64,000 nucleotides of DNA, taken from assembly GCA_965217565.1 (NCBI GenBank), contig CBDCIS010000004.1, positions 186,001 to 250,000 of the forward strand. Reading direction: 5' to 3'. The translations under genes were made by a program, and so were the position numbers. Positions 7,158 through 15,550 of the stretch are shown piece by piece (the stretch's first letter is position 1; every line of letters starts with the position of its first letter). Below the pieces are notes generated by a model. The model saw only the letters and a list, made by a program, of their open reading frames with translations. It was not told the DNA's origin and made no database searches. Origin of the DNA: CBDCIS01 sp965217565 (GTDB lineage Bacteria; Chloroflexota; Dehalococcoidia; Lucifugimonadales; CATOSD01).

Positions 7158-7691
7158 TCAGGAGCGCGTCTCGCCCCAAAGCTCGGAGAAGTGGAGCGCG
7201 CGAGGGCAGTGGCCGTAGGCCTCCTCTATCTCCACGAGGATTCCCTGGAGAACCTTCGAGTTGTCGTCGGGATTGTTGACCTCGAGCTCGATTTCCAGAC
7301 GCTCGAGCTCCTCCTTGCTCACTATCCTCACCCTGCCGTTCACTCGCACGCTCTCCCGCACGCCGGGGATGAAGAACACCAAGCCCACGTGCGGGTTCTG
7401 GCCCATGTTGATGTAGGACTGGAAGAGCCTGTTCCCGGCGACGTCAGGGAGGAGGAGGGTTGAGTCGTCGAGCACCTTCACAAAGCCGGGCTTGCCTCCT
7501 TTGGGGGAGGCGTCGCAGCTTCCGTCCGCGCCGCTCGTCGCCATCACCACGAAGGGCGCCTGGCGTATGAAATCCTTGACCCTGTCGATCAGATAACCCT
7601 TGACCTTGGTAGCAGGCCGCTCCTTGGGAAACCCGAACTGCCTCGTGAACGTGTTGTCGAAAGCCGTCTCGATGTCAACGATGTCAACCAT
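7158..7691 (-). CDS. Pyridoxamine 5'-phosphate oxidase-like flavin/heme-binding protein
   Basis: The 177-residue protein is a split-barrel protein of the pyridoxamine-phosphate-oxidase-like superfamily. 'RQAPFVVMATSGADGSCDASPKGG' spans residues about 42-65 and forms the first strands and cofactor loop. 'TLLLPDVAGNRLFQSYINMGQNP' forms the phosphate-binding part, followed by 'VGLVFFIPG' and 'RVNGRVRIV'. Such proteins bind FMN, F420 or heme. The SPKG motif resembles the FMN-binding general-stress type. Its stop codon directly precedes the phosphodiesterase start. The function is oxidoreductive, with unknown substrate. Confidence 0.85.
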   Translation of the reverse strand: MVDIVDIETAFDNTFTRQFGFPKERPATKVKGYLIDRVKDFIRQAPFVVMATSGADGSCDASPKGGKPGFVKVLDDSTLLLPDVAGNRLFQSYINMGQNPHVGLVFFIPGVRESVRVNGRVRIVSKEELERLEIELEVNNPDDNSKVLQGILVEIEEAYGHCPRALHFSELWGETRS

Positions 7692-7726
7692 TATTCTGTC
7701 CTCACTCAGTCTGTTGTAGCGAGCGC

Positions 7727-8653
7727 TTACGCGCCCCCTCGATAGCCGCCTTCAGGAAGTCTCAGGCCCTCTCCCAGGGTGTTGGGGAATATCTCGAAGA
7801 GATGGTCAATATCCCAAGGGCCGTCACTATAGATGTGCTTCACCTGCTCGGGCTCGGAGTAGAGCCCTATATGATAGCCGCCCGCTGCGATGGTGCGGCC
7901 AGAGATGTTGCCAGCCGCCTCGCTGGCCAGGAACACCACGGCCGGAGCGACATTCGAGGGGTCTCGCTCGGTGCCCGTGTCCCTCTCCGATGCCGGTCCC
8001 AGTCCTCCCTCCCGCATCTCCGCGGCGGCGGAGAGCCCCCTGTCCGTCATGCGGGTGGAAGCGCTCGGCGCGATGCAATTGGAGGTGACGTTGTACCTAT
8101 ACAGGGCATTGGCACAACTGCGAGTGAAGCCGATGATGCCCGCTTTGGCAGCCGCGTAGTTGGGCTGCCCCGGACTTCCGTCGATCCCCGCGCCGGAAGT
8201 GAAGTTGATGAGCCTGCCGTACTCGCGGCGCTGCCGCCAATGGATGGAGGCGAAGTGGGTGGTCGCGAACGTGCCCTTCAGATGCACGCGGATGACGTCG
8301 TCCCACTCGTCCTCAGTCATATTGAAAACCATCCGTTCGCGCAGGATTCCCGCCACATTGACCAAGATGTCGAGCTTGTCCCACGTGTGAATCGCCGTGC
8401 GGACCATATCCTCGGCGTCCTCCCACTTCGACACGTCGCCGAAATGGGGTATCGCCGTGCCGCCCGCAGCAGTTATCTCGTCGGCTGTCTGCTGCGCGGG
8501 CGCTTGGCTTGCTCCATCACCCTCCACGGACCCGCCGAGGTCGTTGACCAAGACCTTCGCGCCCCCCTGTCCCATGAGCAGCGCGATACCCCTGGCGATT
8601 CCTCGTCCCGCGCCCGTAACTATGGCAACCTTGCCCTCCAGTTTATCGCCCAT
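7727..8653 (-). CDS. Short-chain dehydrogenase/reductase
   Basis: The 308-residue protein is a classical SDR oxidoreductase. It has the cofactor motif 'TGAGRGIARG' at residues about 14-23, 'NVAG' in strand 4, and the catalytic Ser ('NFTSGAGI') and Tyr-x3-Lys ('YAAAK'). An insert around 'VEGDGASQAPAQQTADEI' and a C-terminal extension of about 50 residues resemble the long SDRs related to peroxisomal multifunctional enzymes and FabG-like (3R)-hydroxyacyl-CoA dehydrogenases. NAD(H) versus NADP(H) cannot be settled. A good promoter lies 90-115 bases upstream. It may be transcribed with the two genes that follow it leftward. Confidence 0.9.
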   Translation of the reverse strand: MGDKLEGKVAIVTGAGRGIARGIALLMGQGGAKVLVNDLGGSVEGDGASQAPAQQTADEITAAGGTAIPHFGDVSKWEDAEDMVRTAIHTWDKLDILVNVAGILRERMVFNMTEDEWDDVIRVHLKGTFATTHFASIHWRQRREYGRLINFTSGAGIDGSPGQPNYAAAKAGIIGFTRSCANALYRYNVTSNCIAPSASTRMTDRGLSAAAEMREGGLGPASERDTGTERDPSNVAPAVVFLASEAAGNISGRTIAAGGYHIGLYSEPEQVKHIYSDGPWDIDHLFEIFPNTLGEGLRLPEGGYRGGA

Positions 8654-8740
8654 AATGCCAACTCCCTTGAGACGCTCCCCTTACGTCCCATGCTCGAACT
8701 ATCGGGGACGCCGCGATTGCGGCCATCACCGTTCACTGCG

Positions 8741-8769
8741 ATTGTATTGGGGATGCTGAACGCCGTCAA
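8741..8769 (-). promoter_or_regulatory. Sigma-70-type promoter of the SDR gene
   Basis: Read leftward, TTGACG (8769-8764) is followed after exactly 17 bases by TACAAT (8746-8741). Transcription would start near 8734, giving an ~80-base leader before the ATG at 8653. No other gene start lies in reach on this strand. Confidence 0.6.
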
Positions 8770-8815
8770 GCGGCGCGCTAGGCGGGACTACTCGCCAGAA
8801 ACTTTTTCAAAGTGT

Positions 8816-8845
8816 GACATTTTATGACATTTTAAGACATTTCGT
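8816..8845. repeat. Three near-identical 10-bp tandem units
   Basis: Units gacattttat, gacattttaa and gacatttcgt follow one another directly. The AT-rich run stands out in high-GC surroundings. It is 47 bases upstream of the -35 box of the SDR promoter and could be a helical-phase binding site or only a simple repeat. Confidence 0.4.
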
Positions 8846-8881
8846 AGCTGCGTGGCATGGCGCTGCGCTGGACTTGGTAAG

Positions 8882-8954
8882 GCCATGGTACGACCAACCA
8901 GGGCAACCACAAGGGTTTTCCCCTACACGACCCAGCGAGCGCAGACGAATCCCC
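8882..8954. repeat. Dispersed repeat family A, copy 2
   Basis: The blocks 'gaccaaccagggcaaccac', 'cccctacacgaccc' and 'gcgcagacgaatcccc' match copy 1 at 3500-3570 in order and orientation. It ends directly at the stop codon of the radical SAM gene, so it may have shaped that gene's 3' end. Confidence 0.6.
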
Positions 8955-10319
8955 TCACGATCCCGGGTGGCCGGGCGCGCCGTAGAGCGGGCAGCCGGCG
9001 CATGACGCGGCCAGGCCGCACGGGGCGGCGCCTGTCGTGCTGGCCGGCGACGCGCCGTTGGGTGTCCACGCGGTCATGCGCTCTCGACGCTTCTCCTTCG
9101 CGTCTTCGCCAAAGAGGTCCAGACGCAACTGCTTGGCCCGCGGCGGACGATGGCCCGGAAACACCAGGAAGGGCCACGCCCACTTGCGCACCACGCCCAT
9201 CGCCTGCAGGTCGCGCCAGTTGTCGATGGCGTGGCGGCCGCGGTTGCGCATGATGCGCTCCGCGGAGGTCGGCCCGACTCCGGGCACACGCAGAAGCTGC
9301 GCCCTGGAAGCCTCATTGACGTTCATCGGAAACTTGTCCAGGTTTCCGAGGGCGATGGTCGTCTTGGGGTCGTCCTCGTGGGGCAGGAAGCCATTGGCGT
9401 CGTAGGCCAGCTTCAGTTCGTCGTTGTCGAAGGCATAAACGCGCTTCAGCCAATCCACCTGATAGAGGCGATGCTCCCGGATCATCGGCGTCGCCGGGTG
9501 CTCCTCCAGTGGCGTGTAGCGAACGGGTTGGAACGGGGAGTAATAGACGCGCTTGAAGTTCCAGTCGGTGTAAAGCTGGTCAATGCGGTGAAAGATGTCC
9601 CAGTCGGATTCGTCCGCGGCCCCAACCACCATCTGCGTGGCCTGGCCTACAGCTCCTTTGGAAGCGCCACCGGACTGCCCGTCTGCGCGGGAAGCGTCCC
9701 GGCGAATCAGGTCGTCAACCCACCGCATGGGCTCCAGTATGTCACGCCGCAGGTCTTTCATAGGGCTGATCCGGCGCATCATTTCAGGCGTTGGGGTCTC
9801 TATGTTGATGGAGAGCCTTGTTCCGAGCCGATACGCCTCCTCCACGTACTGTCTCTCGGTGTCCGGCATCACCTTCAGGTGAATGTAGCCGCGAAAGCCC
9901 TGTTTCTTGCGGATTATCTCAACGACCTTTATCAGTCGCTCCGTGGTTTTCGAGCCGCTGCCCGCGATGCCAGAGCTTAGGAACAGCCCGCTCACCACGT
10001 GACGCCTGCGCATCTCGTCGAAAGCGTTGGCGAGTTCGTCCGGCTTGAAGGCGAGGCGCTTTCTGGGAACCCAGGTGCTGTTTGGGCAGTAGTGGCAGTC
10101 GTACTTGCAGAAGTCGGTGTACATCACGCGCATCAGGCTGATGGTCTTGCCGTTGGGCATCGCCGCCTTGTACACGCCGGGCGGCATACCGCGCGCGCGG
10201 CTCGTGTATGGCGTCTGGGTTTTGCCTGCGGGCGACGGACGCGACAGAATATCGTCGCTCGCCATGCCTCCCAGGACATGCAGCTTTTCCATGGTATCGG
10301 GCGTATGCTTGATGAGCAT
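8955..10319 (-). CDS. Putative DNA modification/repair radical SAM protein
   Basis: The protein has 454 residues. ATG 10319 is preferred over the ATG 6 codons upstream because GGAGGAG precedes it. It is a radical SAM enzyme with the cluster motif C-x3-C-x2-C ('DFCKYDCHYC'), 'FLSSGIAGSG' and 'LSINIETPTPEMM'. A helix-hairpin-helix segment, 'LRVPGVGPTSAERIMRNR', points to DNA binding. The whole matches the family described as radical SAM proteins linked to uracil-DNA glycosylase. A glycosylase-family partner usually sits next to it; none is present here. A C-terminal tail has clustered cysteines ('PCGLAASCAGCPLYG') that may bind another cluster or metal. A LexA-box-like site lies at its promoter, fitting a DNA-damage role. 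Confidence 0.88.
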   Translation of the reverse strand: MLIKHTPDTMEKLHVLGGMASDDILSRPSPAGKTQTPYTSRARGMPPGVYKAAMPNGKTISLMRVMYTDFCKYDCHYCPNSTWVPRKRLAFKPDELANAFDEMRRRHVVSGLFLSSGIAGSGSKTTERLIKVVEIIRKKQGFRGYIHLKVMPDTERQYVEEAYRLGTRLSINIETPTPEMMRRISPMKDLRRDILEPMRWVDDLIRRDASRADGQSGGASKGAVGQATQMVVGAADESDWDIFHRIDQLYTDWNFKRVYYSPFQPVRYTPLEEHPATPMIREHRLYQVDWLKRVYAFDNDELKLAYDANGFLPHEDDPKTTIALGNLDKFPMNVNEASRAQLLRVPGVGPTSAERIMRNRGRHAIDNWRDLQAMGVVRKWAWPFLVFPGHRPPRAKQLRLDLFGEDAKEKRRERMTAWTPNGASPASTTGAAPCGLAASCAGCPLYGAPGHPGS

Positions 10320-10336
10320 TGGTTCTCCTCCAAACA

Positions 10337-10355
10337 AGTATAGGAACTATTGTTC
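10337..10355 (-). promoter_or_regulatory. LexA/SOS-box-like palindrome abutting the -10 box
   Basis: GAAC-TATT-GTTC at 10344-10355 is a perfect 4-4-4 palindrome of the GAAC-N4-GTTC type bound by Gram-positive-type LexA. Read leftward, TATACT (10342-10337) follows after one base, so a bound repressor would cover the promoter of the radical SAM gene. The -35 region is poor. The LexA specificity of this organism is not known from this window. Confidence 0.5.
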
Positions 10356-10402
10356 TATAAGAGGAGACCAAATGTCAAGGGGTACGGCGACCATTAGCGA
10401 GC

Positions 10403-10795
10403 CTACACGAGCCTGCCGAACCTAGGCAGCGGCGCGCCGATTAGGGGCATTGCGTAGCGGATGAATTCATCCGTAACAAACCTGTTGGCAGAGTCGAGGT
10501 ACTCGCTCGGCATGAGCTTGACCTGCCCAGCCACCTTATCGAGAGGCGCGAGACCAGTATTGCAACGGTACCTGTCGCCCGGCTCGCGGGCCAGCGTAAC
10601 CATCCGGTCCGTGTGTCCATCGAGGGCGTAGCGCACCGCCGCGCGTCCCACGACCTCGGCCTCCTGGGCGTCCACCCGAGAAACGCAGCTTGCCAGGGAA
10701 CGCTGGATGGTTCCCGGTTTCTCGTGCCTCGCCCGAACCTTCAACCGGCGGCTGATCAGCCCAGCGAGATGGCGCGCCGGGCTGTCGTAGTAGAG
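10403..10795 (-). pseudogene. PPi-type 6-phosphofructokinase, 3' fragment
   Basis: This is the last ~130 codons of a phosphofructokinase gene whose 5' part is at 12455-13264. Read leftward from the insertion edge it encodes 'LYYDSPARHLAGLI', 'RARHEKPGTIQRS' and 'SRVDAQEAEVVGRAAV', which are standard C-terminal PFK motifs. The last in-frame codon of the 5' part (GAG) and the first here (CTC) join without loss, restoring '...GHPHKE' + 'LYYDSP...'. An apparent TTG start at 10744 is only an internal codon. The fragment has no promoter of its own and is unlikely to be functional. Confidence 0.85.
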
Positions 10796-12454
10796 TCTGT
10801 CTCAAAAGTCGAGCGGGGGGATATGGCTCGGGGTATACTTGGGAAGCGACAGCCCATCTCTGGAGGTGATAGAGATGCCACTGCGTCCGATGGGTCGAGA
10901 GCAGATGTGGATGTTGCCGCCGACCCTGGATGAGATGATCCCGGAGGACCATCCTGCGCGGTTCGTGGCCGAGTTCGTCGATGGGCTGAACCGAGACGAC
11001 TGGGCGGAGCTCGGCGTCGATATCGAGGGATGTTGGATGGGAGCCCCGGCGTACCATCCCAGGGCGCTGTTGGGCGTGTGGCTGTATGGATTCATGACAG
11101 GCGTTCGGTCGTGCCGCAAGCTGGAGGCGGCCTGCGGAGACCAGATATCGTACCTGTGGCTGACCGGATGGCAGCGTCCAGACCACAACACCTTGTGGAG
11201 GTTCTACAAGAGCCACCGCCAGTCGATGCGCAAGTTGCTGAAGCGCACAGTGCAAACGGCGGTCAGGATGGACCTTGTGGAGTTGGCGTTGCAGGCTGTG
11301 GATGGTACGAAGGTGGGAGCGAATGCGAGCGGAGACAGGACGCTCGATGCGGAAGGACTGCAGCGTCTGTTGAGACGTCTGGAGGATGCGGTGAGGGATC
11401 TGGAAGCTCAGAGCGAGGCGGGAGAGGACGCTGCGCCCGTCCATCTGCCTCAGGAGTTGGCCGAGAAGACGGCGCTGAGAGAGCAGGTGCGCCGAGCTAT
11501 GGAGGGGCTTTCGGAGCGTGGAGACATCAATCACATCAACCTCACCGATACGGACGCACGTCTGATGAGGACTCGCCAGGGGATAACGCCCTGCTACAAC
11601 GCACAGGCGATGGTCTCGCCGACGCAGACCGAGGCAGGGAAGAGAGGCATGTTGATCACTGCGGTGGAGGTTACCGATGACCCCGACGACCATTCTCAAC
11701 TGGCCCCAATGCTTCAGAAGGCAGAGGAGACGACGGGTGTCAGGTCTGAGATGACGTTGGCAGACGCAGGTTATCACTCAGGGAGCAATCTGGAGGAGTG
11801 CGCGCTCAGAGACCAGCAGGTTGTGATGCCCGAGGCACAGCGTCGGGCGCTGGGCCACCCGTATCACAAGGACCGATTCACCTATGACGAGGAGACCGAC
11901 AGCTACATCTGTCCAAAAGGACAGTGGCTGCGCTTCACCCGTATGAAGCGCAGACGTGGGATAGCGGTGAGGCTCTACCGGGCCTCCGGCGCTGTCTGCC
12001 GAGCGTGTCCGGTCTTTGGGGTGTGTACGAGGGATGGCCGAAATGGGCGAGCGCTTGAGATAGGGCCGCACGACACAGCGCTGCGTCGTCATCGGCGCTG
12101 GATGCGCACCGACGAAGCCAGACAGTCCTACGATCGCAGGAAGGGTCTGGTCGAGCCGGTCTTTGGGATCATCAAAGAGCAGCAGGCGGCGCGTAGAGTC
12201 CTGCTGCGTGGCATAGACAACGTGGCCGCTGAGTGGGGCCTGTTGGCCACGGCCTTCAATCTGCGCACCCTGTGGCGCGGGTGGCGTGGCCGGGCAACCC
12301 GCATATGGCGCCGCAATCTCAGCCCATCGTTTGCGCACAGATCCCTCATCGGCGCATCCGGCGCTCTGGCCTGAGACACCCGGACCGATCATTGCACAAA
12401 TGCGACCGGAGTCGGCGCTTCACTCTTATCACCACAACCCTCTTGTGAGACATG
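10796..12454 (+). mobile_element. IS1182-like insertion sequence
   Basis: The element is about 1659 bp with one transposase gene. Terminal inverted repeats read TCTGTCTCAAAAG at the left and CATGTCTCACAAG at the right, with further scattered matches ending in GATA some 28 bases in. Edges are placed where the split PFK reading frame rejoins exactly (GAG at 10793-10795 on the left, CTC at 12455-12457 on the right). No target duplication is visible with these edges; a short one could be hidden in the palindromic GAG/CTC. The edges are certain to within about 3 bases. Confidence 0.85.
10875..12374 (+). CDS. IS1182-family DDE transposase
   Basis: The 499-residue protein would cut and join the ends of the surrounding element. 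ATG 10875 is chosen for GGAGGT 8 bases upstream; an in-frame TTG at 10839 lacks a site. The N-terminal DUF772-like domain reads 'PEDHPARFVAEFVDGL' then 'YHPRALLGVWLYGFMTG'. Catalytic acids fit 'AVDGTKVGA' (D), 'LADAGYHSG' (D) and 'RKGLVEPVFGIIKEQQ' (E). A Cys-rich 'CRACPVFGVC' precedes the last block, as in IS1182 relatives. It is full length with no frameshift, so the element may still be mobile. Confidence 0.93.
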   Translation: MPLRPMGREQMWMLPPTLDEMIPEDHPARFVAEFVDGLNRDDWAELGVDIEGCWMGAPAYHPRALLGVWLYGFMTGVRSCRKLEAACGDQISYLWLTGWQRPDHNTLWRFYKSHRQSMRKLLKRTVQTAVRMDLVELALQAVDGTKVGANASGDRTLDAEGLQRLLRRLEDAVRDLEAQSEAGEDAAPVHLPQELAEKTALREQVRRAMEGLSERGDINHINLTDTDARLMRTRQGITPCYNAQAMVSPTQTEAGKRGMLITAVEVTDDPDDHSQLAPMLQKAEETTGVRSEMTLADAGYHSGSNLEECALRDQQVVMPEAQRRALGHPYHKDRFTYDEETDSYICPKGQWLRFTRMKRRRGIAVRLYRASGAVCRACPVFGVCTRDGRNGRALEIGPHDTALRRHRRWMRTDEARQSYDRRKGLVEPVFGIIKEQQAARRVLLRGIDNVAAEWGLLATAFNLRTLWRGWRGRATRIWRRNLSPSFAHRSLIGASGALA

Positions 12455-13264
12455 CTCCTTGTGGGGATGCCCAAAGTCATCGACGTACCAGGGTTCGGAC
12501 TCGCCGCCGAGCGGCCCGTCCACGCCTCGAACGCTCTCAGAGACAACGGCTACCGCGAAGCCGAAACGGAGGTAGGCGTCCTCGATGCGGCCTACGAACT
12601 CGTCCTCGTCCACGAGCGCCTCCGGGACGCAGATCATGTGCGGGGCGTCGCGCTCTTCTCGCTTGCCCAGCGCGGACGACGCGGCGAGCCAGCCGGCGTC
12701 CCGGCCCATCACCTCGATGATGGTTATGGGCGCTTCCCGACCCATCGCTTCCGCGTCCCGTCCGGCGCCCATCGTCGCCATGGCCACAAAGCGCGCCGCG
12801 CTCCCATAGCCCGGCGAGTGGTCGGTGAGCGCCAGGTCGTTGTCGATAGTCTTTGGAACGTTGATAATCGCCAGATCGTAACCGGCGGCCCGCGCCTCGA
12901 GAGCGAGGCTGTGGCCGGTTTCCGCCGAGTCGTTGCCGCCGATGATGAAGCAATAGCGAATGTCGTTGCCCGCGAATCGCTCGAGGACAGTGGGCGAGTC
13001 TTCGGGCTTGAGCCTGCGCCGGCTGGAGCCGAGGGCCGCCGCGGGCGTCCGGGCGACTCTGCTCCAGGTCGTCTTGCTCAGCCCTCCCAGCGGGATAAGC
13101 TCGTTGGACAGAACGCCCTCCAGCCCGTGCGTCGCGCCGTATATCTCTCCAAACGCCCCGCTTTCCGACGCCTCGCGGACCACACCGTATAGGCTGCGGT
13201 TCAACACAGGCGTACAGCCGCCTGACTGCATCACGAGAGCGTTGTTCTTGGTCGGAATGCTCAT
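12455..13264 (-). pseudogene. PPi-type 6-phosphofructokinase, 5' fragment
   Basis: This is the first 270 codons of a phosphofructokinase gene interrupted by the IS element. Motifs are 'MQSGGCTPVLNRSLYGV', 'GGNDSAETGHSLA', 'NVPKTIDNDL', 'EVMGRDAGWLAASSALG' and 'MICVPEALVDEDEF'. A Lys in 'PKTIDND' (Gly in ATP-PFKs) and the D in 'GGNDS' mark pyrophosphate rather than ATP as donor. The open frame runs to 12389 into IS sequence, adding about 20 unrelated residues before a stop. That truncated product would lack the C-terminal substrate-binding half. Joined to 10403-10795 the intact protein would have about 400 residues, normal for the family. Confidence 0.9.
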
Positions 13265-13404
13265 CCCGCTGGTTGTCCTTTGCCGGTATGGTGGATGGCA
13301 ACATTCTAGCAGGAAAATGTCCCGGCTTTGCCAGCCTGACGCTTTTCAAGGGCGTTGCGGTTGGTATAGACTACAAGCTAGTCCAAGTATCGGGTGAGCG
13401 TATC

Positions 13405-13887
13405 ATGAGCCTGGATAGCGGCATTGAGCTCCTGGAAGGCGAGGAGATTGTCTTCGAGGGCGGCACGGGCGTCCTTACCAATCAGAGGCTATTTGCCTAC
13501 AGGAAGCCGGGTTTTGAGGTGGGCGCCGAGAACGTGGCGCTTTTGTCGGACATAACTGAGTTCAAGAAGGTCAGCGGCGGGCAGGATAGCCGCGTCAGGC
13601 AGGGGCTGACGCTGGGCGGGGTTGGCTTGCTGTTCACGGTATTGGAGCTCTCCATCGGTTCGAATCTCCCGGAACTGCTTGACATTCTGCTGTTCATGGT
13701 CGGCGCGCTGGGGATAGTTCTCGGGGCCTACCTGGTGCTGAGAAGCGTGCTACGCATCCATCCGCACACGACGGTCTTCTTCCGGGTCCAGAACGGCGAT
13801 GACGTGCCGGTATCGTTTCCAGGCCGGGACAATCCCGAGGCGGAGAATCTGATTCGCCTCTACAGCCGCGCCAAGCGAGGGCTCTAG
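13405..13887 (+). CDS. Small membrane protein with PH-like N-terminal domain
   Basis: The protein has 160 residues. ATG 13405 is chosen because GGTGAG lies 7 bases upstream and the fold begins there; the open frame reaches back to 13273 but adds sequence overlapping the divergent PFK promoter region. Residues 1-60 form a strand-rich segment, 'LLEGEEIVFEGGTGVLTNQRLFAY', cited as residues about 8-31, with the 'G.G.LTNQRL' pattern seen in bacterial PH-like domains. Two hydrophobic helices follow at about residues 72-92 and 98-118, then a soluble tail. The role is unknown. Confidence 0.7.
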   Translation: MSLDSGIELLEGEEIVFEGGTGVLTNQRLFAYRKPGFEVGAENVALLSDITEFKKVSGGQDSRVRQGLTLGGVGLLFTVLELSIGSNLPELLDILLFMVGALGIVLGAYLVLRSVLRIHPHTTVFFRVQNGDDVPVSFPGRDNPEAENLIRLYSRAKRGL

Positions 13888-13913
13888 CGCGCCCAATGGT
13901 TCAAGGACGCTCA

Positions 13914-13985
13914 TCCACCCCCTAACCCCCTCTCGTCAAGGACGGGGGAACTTGTGGCTCCGCCGCGCTACGCTTCATTTCAATG
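13914..13985. repeat. Dispersed repeat family D, copy 2
   Basis: The sequence 'caccccctaaccccctctcg' then 'tcaaggacgggggaacttgt' and 'ggctccg' matches copy 1 at 5505-5602 in order, including the 'cttcatt' end. It fills the gap between convergent genes and can fold into a G/C-rich hairpin. Confidence 0.6.
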
Positions 13986-13996
13986 ATGTTGGCCTG

Positions 13997-15538
13997 CTAG
14001 CAGTCACCCTCGCGCGTCAGCGGTGACTGCGGCCGGGCCGCGGCCACGGGCGATTCCGGCTCGTCGGCCGGCGTGGCTTCGCCTCGCAGCGCGGCGAGCA
14101 TCATCGCAGCAAACATGAGAGCGGCCGATACCAGGAACGCCCGGTTCAGACCTACCACGAATGCCTGCCTCACACCCTCGCCGTCCACGGAGTCCGTCGC
14201 GGCGGACAGGCTTGGCTCGAATCCAAACGAACCCATCGTGAACGCGGTGATGGCGGTTCCCATGGCCACACCGGTGAGGTTGGCGGAGGTTCTTATGAGG
14301 TTGATGAAGGCGGAGGCGATCCCGTACTTCTCCCTGCTCAGCGACCCCATTATCGCGCTGGTGTTGGTTGAGGAGAAGGCGCCCATGCCGGCCCCGCTGA
14401 GCATCATTCCAATGATAACGTGGACTGCCGAGGAGTCGATGGTCAGCCGCGAGAAGAGCAACATGCCCGTCGTCGAACATGCCATGGCCGCGACCGACAG
14501 CCACCGCGTGCCCAGCCTATCCGACAGGCGGCCGGCTACCGGCCCCATGAGCGCGGTGCAGAGCGCGCCCGGAACCATAAGCAGCCCCGCTGCGCTGGCA
14601 GGATAACCCAACCCCTGAATGAGGTAGAAGGGCATCAGGAAGAACACCGCCGTGCCGCCCATGAAGCTGAGGAATCTCGCGCTTACTCCCAGGGAAAAGA
14701 CCCTGATCTTAAAGAAGCTCAGGTCCAACAAGGGATAGTCGGTTCGCCGTTCCCACCACACGAATGTCGCCAGCAGCAGAATCGCCAACGCCAACCCCGA
14801 CAGGATGGGCGGCGAAGACCATCCCAGGCTGTGGGCGTTGGTCATGCCCAAGAGGAAGCTAACCAGGGCGGCTGACGAGAGCGCGGCTCCAATCCAGTCG
14901 AAGCGAACCCTGGGAAAGCCGACGTTCTGCGTGTCTCCCCTACCCTGCAGGACCGTGAGCGCGGCCAGCATTGCTACTATGCCTATGGGGATACTGGCGA
15001 AGAATACGGAACGCCAGCCCAGCGCGCTCACCAGTATTCCGCCAACGATTGGGCCGCTGATCGCGCCGCTGCCTATGATGGCCATGTAGAGGCCGAGCGC
15101 CTTGCCCCGCTCCTTTTCCGGAAAGACCTGAGTTATCATCGCCATGCCGTTGGCCTGAATCGCCGCGGAACCCGCGCCCTGAACGACCTTGGCTGCTATT
15201 ATGAGCAGGAACGTATTGGCCGCGCCGGCGACGGCCGCCGCGCAACCGAACACGACGAAACCGGCGACGTACACCCGCTTTCTGCCTATCATGTCGGAGA
15301 GCCGTCCCAGCGGCATCAGCGTCGCGCTGGTGCTCAGCACGTAGCTCAGGCTTATCCACTGGACGGTCGGAATATCGGCGTCGAAATGTTCGGCGATTCT
15401 GGGCAGGGCGATGTTGACGCCGGACTGATCCAACACCGTCAGGAAGATTCCGATGGCAATCGAAAAGTAGGCCCACCACTCGTAGTGAGGGCCTGCCGAT
15501 ATTCGCTTGGAGGGGCCCAAAGCCCCCGGAATTCTCAA
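13997..15538 (-). CDS. DHA2-type MFS exporter (first of tandem pair)
   Basis: The 513-residue protein is a 14-helix major-facilitator drug:H+ antiporter of the EmrB/QacA (DHA2) type. It has the helix-1 motif C-like 'LDQSGVNIALPRIAEHF', the loop 2-3 motif 'GRLSDMIGRKRVYVAG' (motif A) and helix-5 motif 'GSGAISGPIVGGIL' (antiporter motif C). Start TTG 15538 is 12 bases after the stop of the upstream paralogue; no strong ribosome site is seen, so the start is less sure and translation may be coupled. The substrate is unknown. The tail is Pro/Ala-rich. Confidence 0.9.
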   Translation of the reverse strand: MRIPGALGPSKRISAGPHYEWWAYFSIAIGIFLTVLDQSGVNIALPRIAEHFDADIPTVQWISLSYVLSTSATLMPLGRLSDMIGRKRVYVAGFVVFGCAAAVAGAANTFLLIIAAKVVQGAGSAAIQANGMAMITQVFPEKERGKALGLYMAIIGSGAISGPIVGGILVSALGWRSVFFASIPIGIVAMLAALTVLQGRGDTQNVGFPRVRFDWIGAALSSAALVSFLLGMTNAHSLGWSSPPILSGLALAILLLATFVWWERRTDYPLLDLSFFKIRVFSLGVSARFLSFMGGTAVFFLMPFYLIQGLGYPASAAGLLMVPGALCTALMGPVAGRLSDRLGTRWLSVAAMACSTTGMLLFSRLTIDSSAVHVIIGMMLSGAGMGAFSSTNTSAIMGSLSREKYGIASAFINLIRTSANLTGVAMGTAITAFTMGSFGFEPSLSAATDSVDGEGVRQAFVVGLNRAFLVSAALMFAAMMLAALRGEATPADEPESPVAAARPQSPLTREGDC

Positions 15539-15550
15539 TAGAGACGCAAC

